Assembly (NCBI RefSeq): GCF_002879645.1
Contig: NZ_PNRE01000009.1
Coordinates: 1-64,000, forward strand
DNA from: Halomonas heilongjiangensis
Lineage (GTDB): Bacteria > Pseudomonadota > Gammaproteobacteria > Pseudomonadales > Halomonadaceae
Length of the DNA stretch: 64,000 bases
Reading direction: 5' to 3'
Both the position numbers and the translations under genes were made by a program. This document shows positions 63,030 through 64,000 of this stretch, one piece after another. The first letter of the stretch is position 1. Each line of letters starts with the position of its first letter. The notes beneath the pieces are model-generated. The model saw only the letters and a list, made by a program, of their open reading frames with translations, ran no database searches and was not told where the DNA came from.

Positions 63030-63249
63030 TGTCTGGAGGGTGTATTCGTGCATGGCGGTGCCCTCGAGTAACTAGGCATGTGTGGTTTTCCAGATGTTCG
63101 GATAGAGCGTTGTACCAACTCCTGTAGATGTATGGCTGGCGGGATGAATCTATGCCTTCATCCATCCCAGATCCGCGCACAACAGGCAGCGCTACCACGG
63201 GCAATCGGCTAACATGATAGCTAGTACGCGTGACAGAAGGGGGGGAGGC

Positions 63250-63594
63250 ATGACTCACCAATCACCACCTACTCCAGAAGACCCGCTCGACCGTATCTTT
63301 GCTTACCGAGCGTTTGATCTGCGGGATCGATTCCCTCAACCCCTGGAGACCTTCCGCGAGGCACTGGAGTGCCTGCAAAGCGAGCGTGCCTACCTCCCTT
63401 CTTGGAGTGGGGCAATCGTCGCCTATCTGCATGGAGGCGATTCGATTGCCATCCCTGAACGTTTCTTCTTTCGAGATGAGCCGGGGATGGGTCAAGCTAT
63501 TGTTTTGCCCGAAGACAACGATGAGGTGTGTGCTGAGGTACAGGAATGGTTACGACAAGAATTGCAATCACCACGGGATTTTGAAAGCACTTGA
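63250..63594 (+). CDS. Small unknown acidic protein
   Basis: 114 residues from ATG 63250, AAGGGGGGGAGG just upstream. Acidic with conserved-looking LPSWSGAIVAYLHGGDSIAI and FFRDEPGMGQAIVLPEDN. No family recognised. GC content returns towards the chromosome. Confidence 0.6.
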   Translation: MTHQSPPTPEDPLDRIFAYRAFDLRDRFPQPLETFREALECLQSERAYLPSWSGAIVAYLHGGDSIAIPERFFFRDEPGMGQAIVLPEDNDEVCAEVQEWLRQELQSPRDFEST

Positions 63595-63750
63595 GAGAAA
63601 GCTTGGAGGCAGTCCCGATATTGGATAGTAGTGGCTACATAACTTACTTGGCCATTGAGCGTGACTGAACTGCATTCCCGCAATATAAATAGAGGTAGCA
63701 AGCTGGCGGTAGTCGATTCACATCATGAGCATGTGTTTTGTTCTTTATGA

Positions 63751-63999
63751 TTATGTCCCGAGCTGTCCAACGGCATGCTTTTGATATGCACTTTCTATCG
63801 CATCCAGTATCCCGGGGCACTCCCTGAGTAAACTATCTCTGTCCGCTCCCATTGGCACTTGGCCCGAGTGATCGACACAACCTCTGATGACGCGGGACAG
63901 CATCGGACTGGGTAGGTCATATTCACTATCAACATCATCGTAAATGGCATCGTATAGCAGCAGAGAGCGGGTTTCTTGCCATAGCTTGGCCAGCAGGGC
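63751..63999 (-). CDS. Unknown protein, C-terminal part (gene enters from the right edge)
   Basis: 82 codons open to the right edge, ending at TAA 63751. The sequence reads naturally (LLAKLWQETRSLLLYDAIYD, PSPMLSRVIRGCVDHSGQVP, ECPGILDAIESAYQK). No family recognised; the start lies outside the window. Confidence 0.55.
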   Translation of the reverse strand, partial: ALLAKLWQETRSLLLYDAIYDDVDSEYDLPSPMLSRVIRGCVDHSGQVPMGADRDSLLRECPGILDAIESAYQKHAVGQLGT

Positions 64000-64000
64000 G

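Overview
The window looks like the chromosome of a GC-rich gammaproteobacterium, most probably Halomonas or a close relative. This rests on about 65-70% GC in the first 11 kb, a phasin-type PHA granule protein, an MvaT/H-NS-like silencer, an L-fuconate catabolic locus and UmuDC. The genus is an inference; no rRNA or other marker gene is present.

Bases 1-11 kb are ordinary chromosome: the tail of an Ala/Pro/Asp-repeat protein, a sigma54-type two-component pair, a PQQ-type sugar dehydrogenase, L-fuconate dehydratase divergent from a fumarylacetoacetase-fold enzyme (sugar-acid breakdown), an AEC carrier, an ABC exporter and a YceI-like periplasmic protein. A tRNA with a CAU anticodon (tRNA-Ile2 type) at 11.36 kb marks the boundary. 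From there to the right edge the DNA is accessory: composition becomes patchy and often AT-rich, and IS5, IS3, IS30 and IS200 scars and small orphan genes accumulate. A tyrosine recombinase (14.2-15.2 kb) lies behind a structured non-coding stretch.

The accessory part is a defence island. It holds a type I restriction-modification operon with an extra single-TRD S-like gene, an embedded DUF1016/YhcG nuclease and a YgjP metalloprotease (19.0-27.6 kb); hsdS has a G9 tract that could switch it on and off. Next come a four-gene type II CBASS (patatin phospholipase, CD-NTase, E1/E2 Cap2, JAB Cap3; 28.0-32.3 kb), an orphan Xre/MbcA/ParS-type antitoxin, small lipoproteins, a metallophosphoesterase plus ADP-ribosylglycohydrolase pair, a phasin with 18 LEA-like 11-residue repeats, and an SOS-controlled SRAP/UmuDC cluster.

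From about 44 to 62 kb several unrelated genes (two PD-(D/E)XK-like proteins, a STAND-like NTPase, a TIR protein with a duplicated sensor-like domain, a large unknown protein with a TRL lipoprotein) are associated with integron attC-like sites although no integron integrase is visible. Four of the genes are preceded by diverged copies of one leader sequence that ends in an R'-like heptamer. A membrane KAP NTPase sits in a separate 3.4-kb insertion at the 3' end of a secreted nuclease gene, leaving a displaced copy of that gene end. The window closes with an MvaT-like silencer and two small unknown genes.

The most novel-looking features are the leader/attC cassette arrangement, the TIR plus tandem-domain cassette, and the KAP NTPase element.
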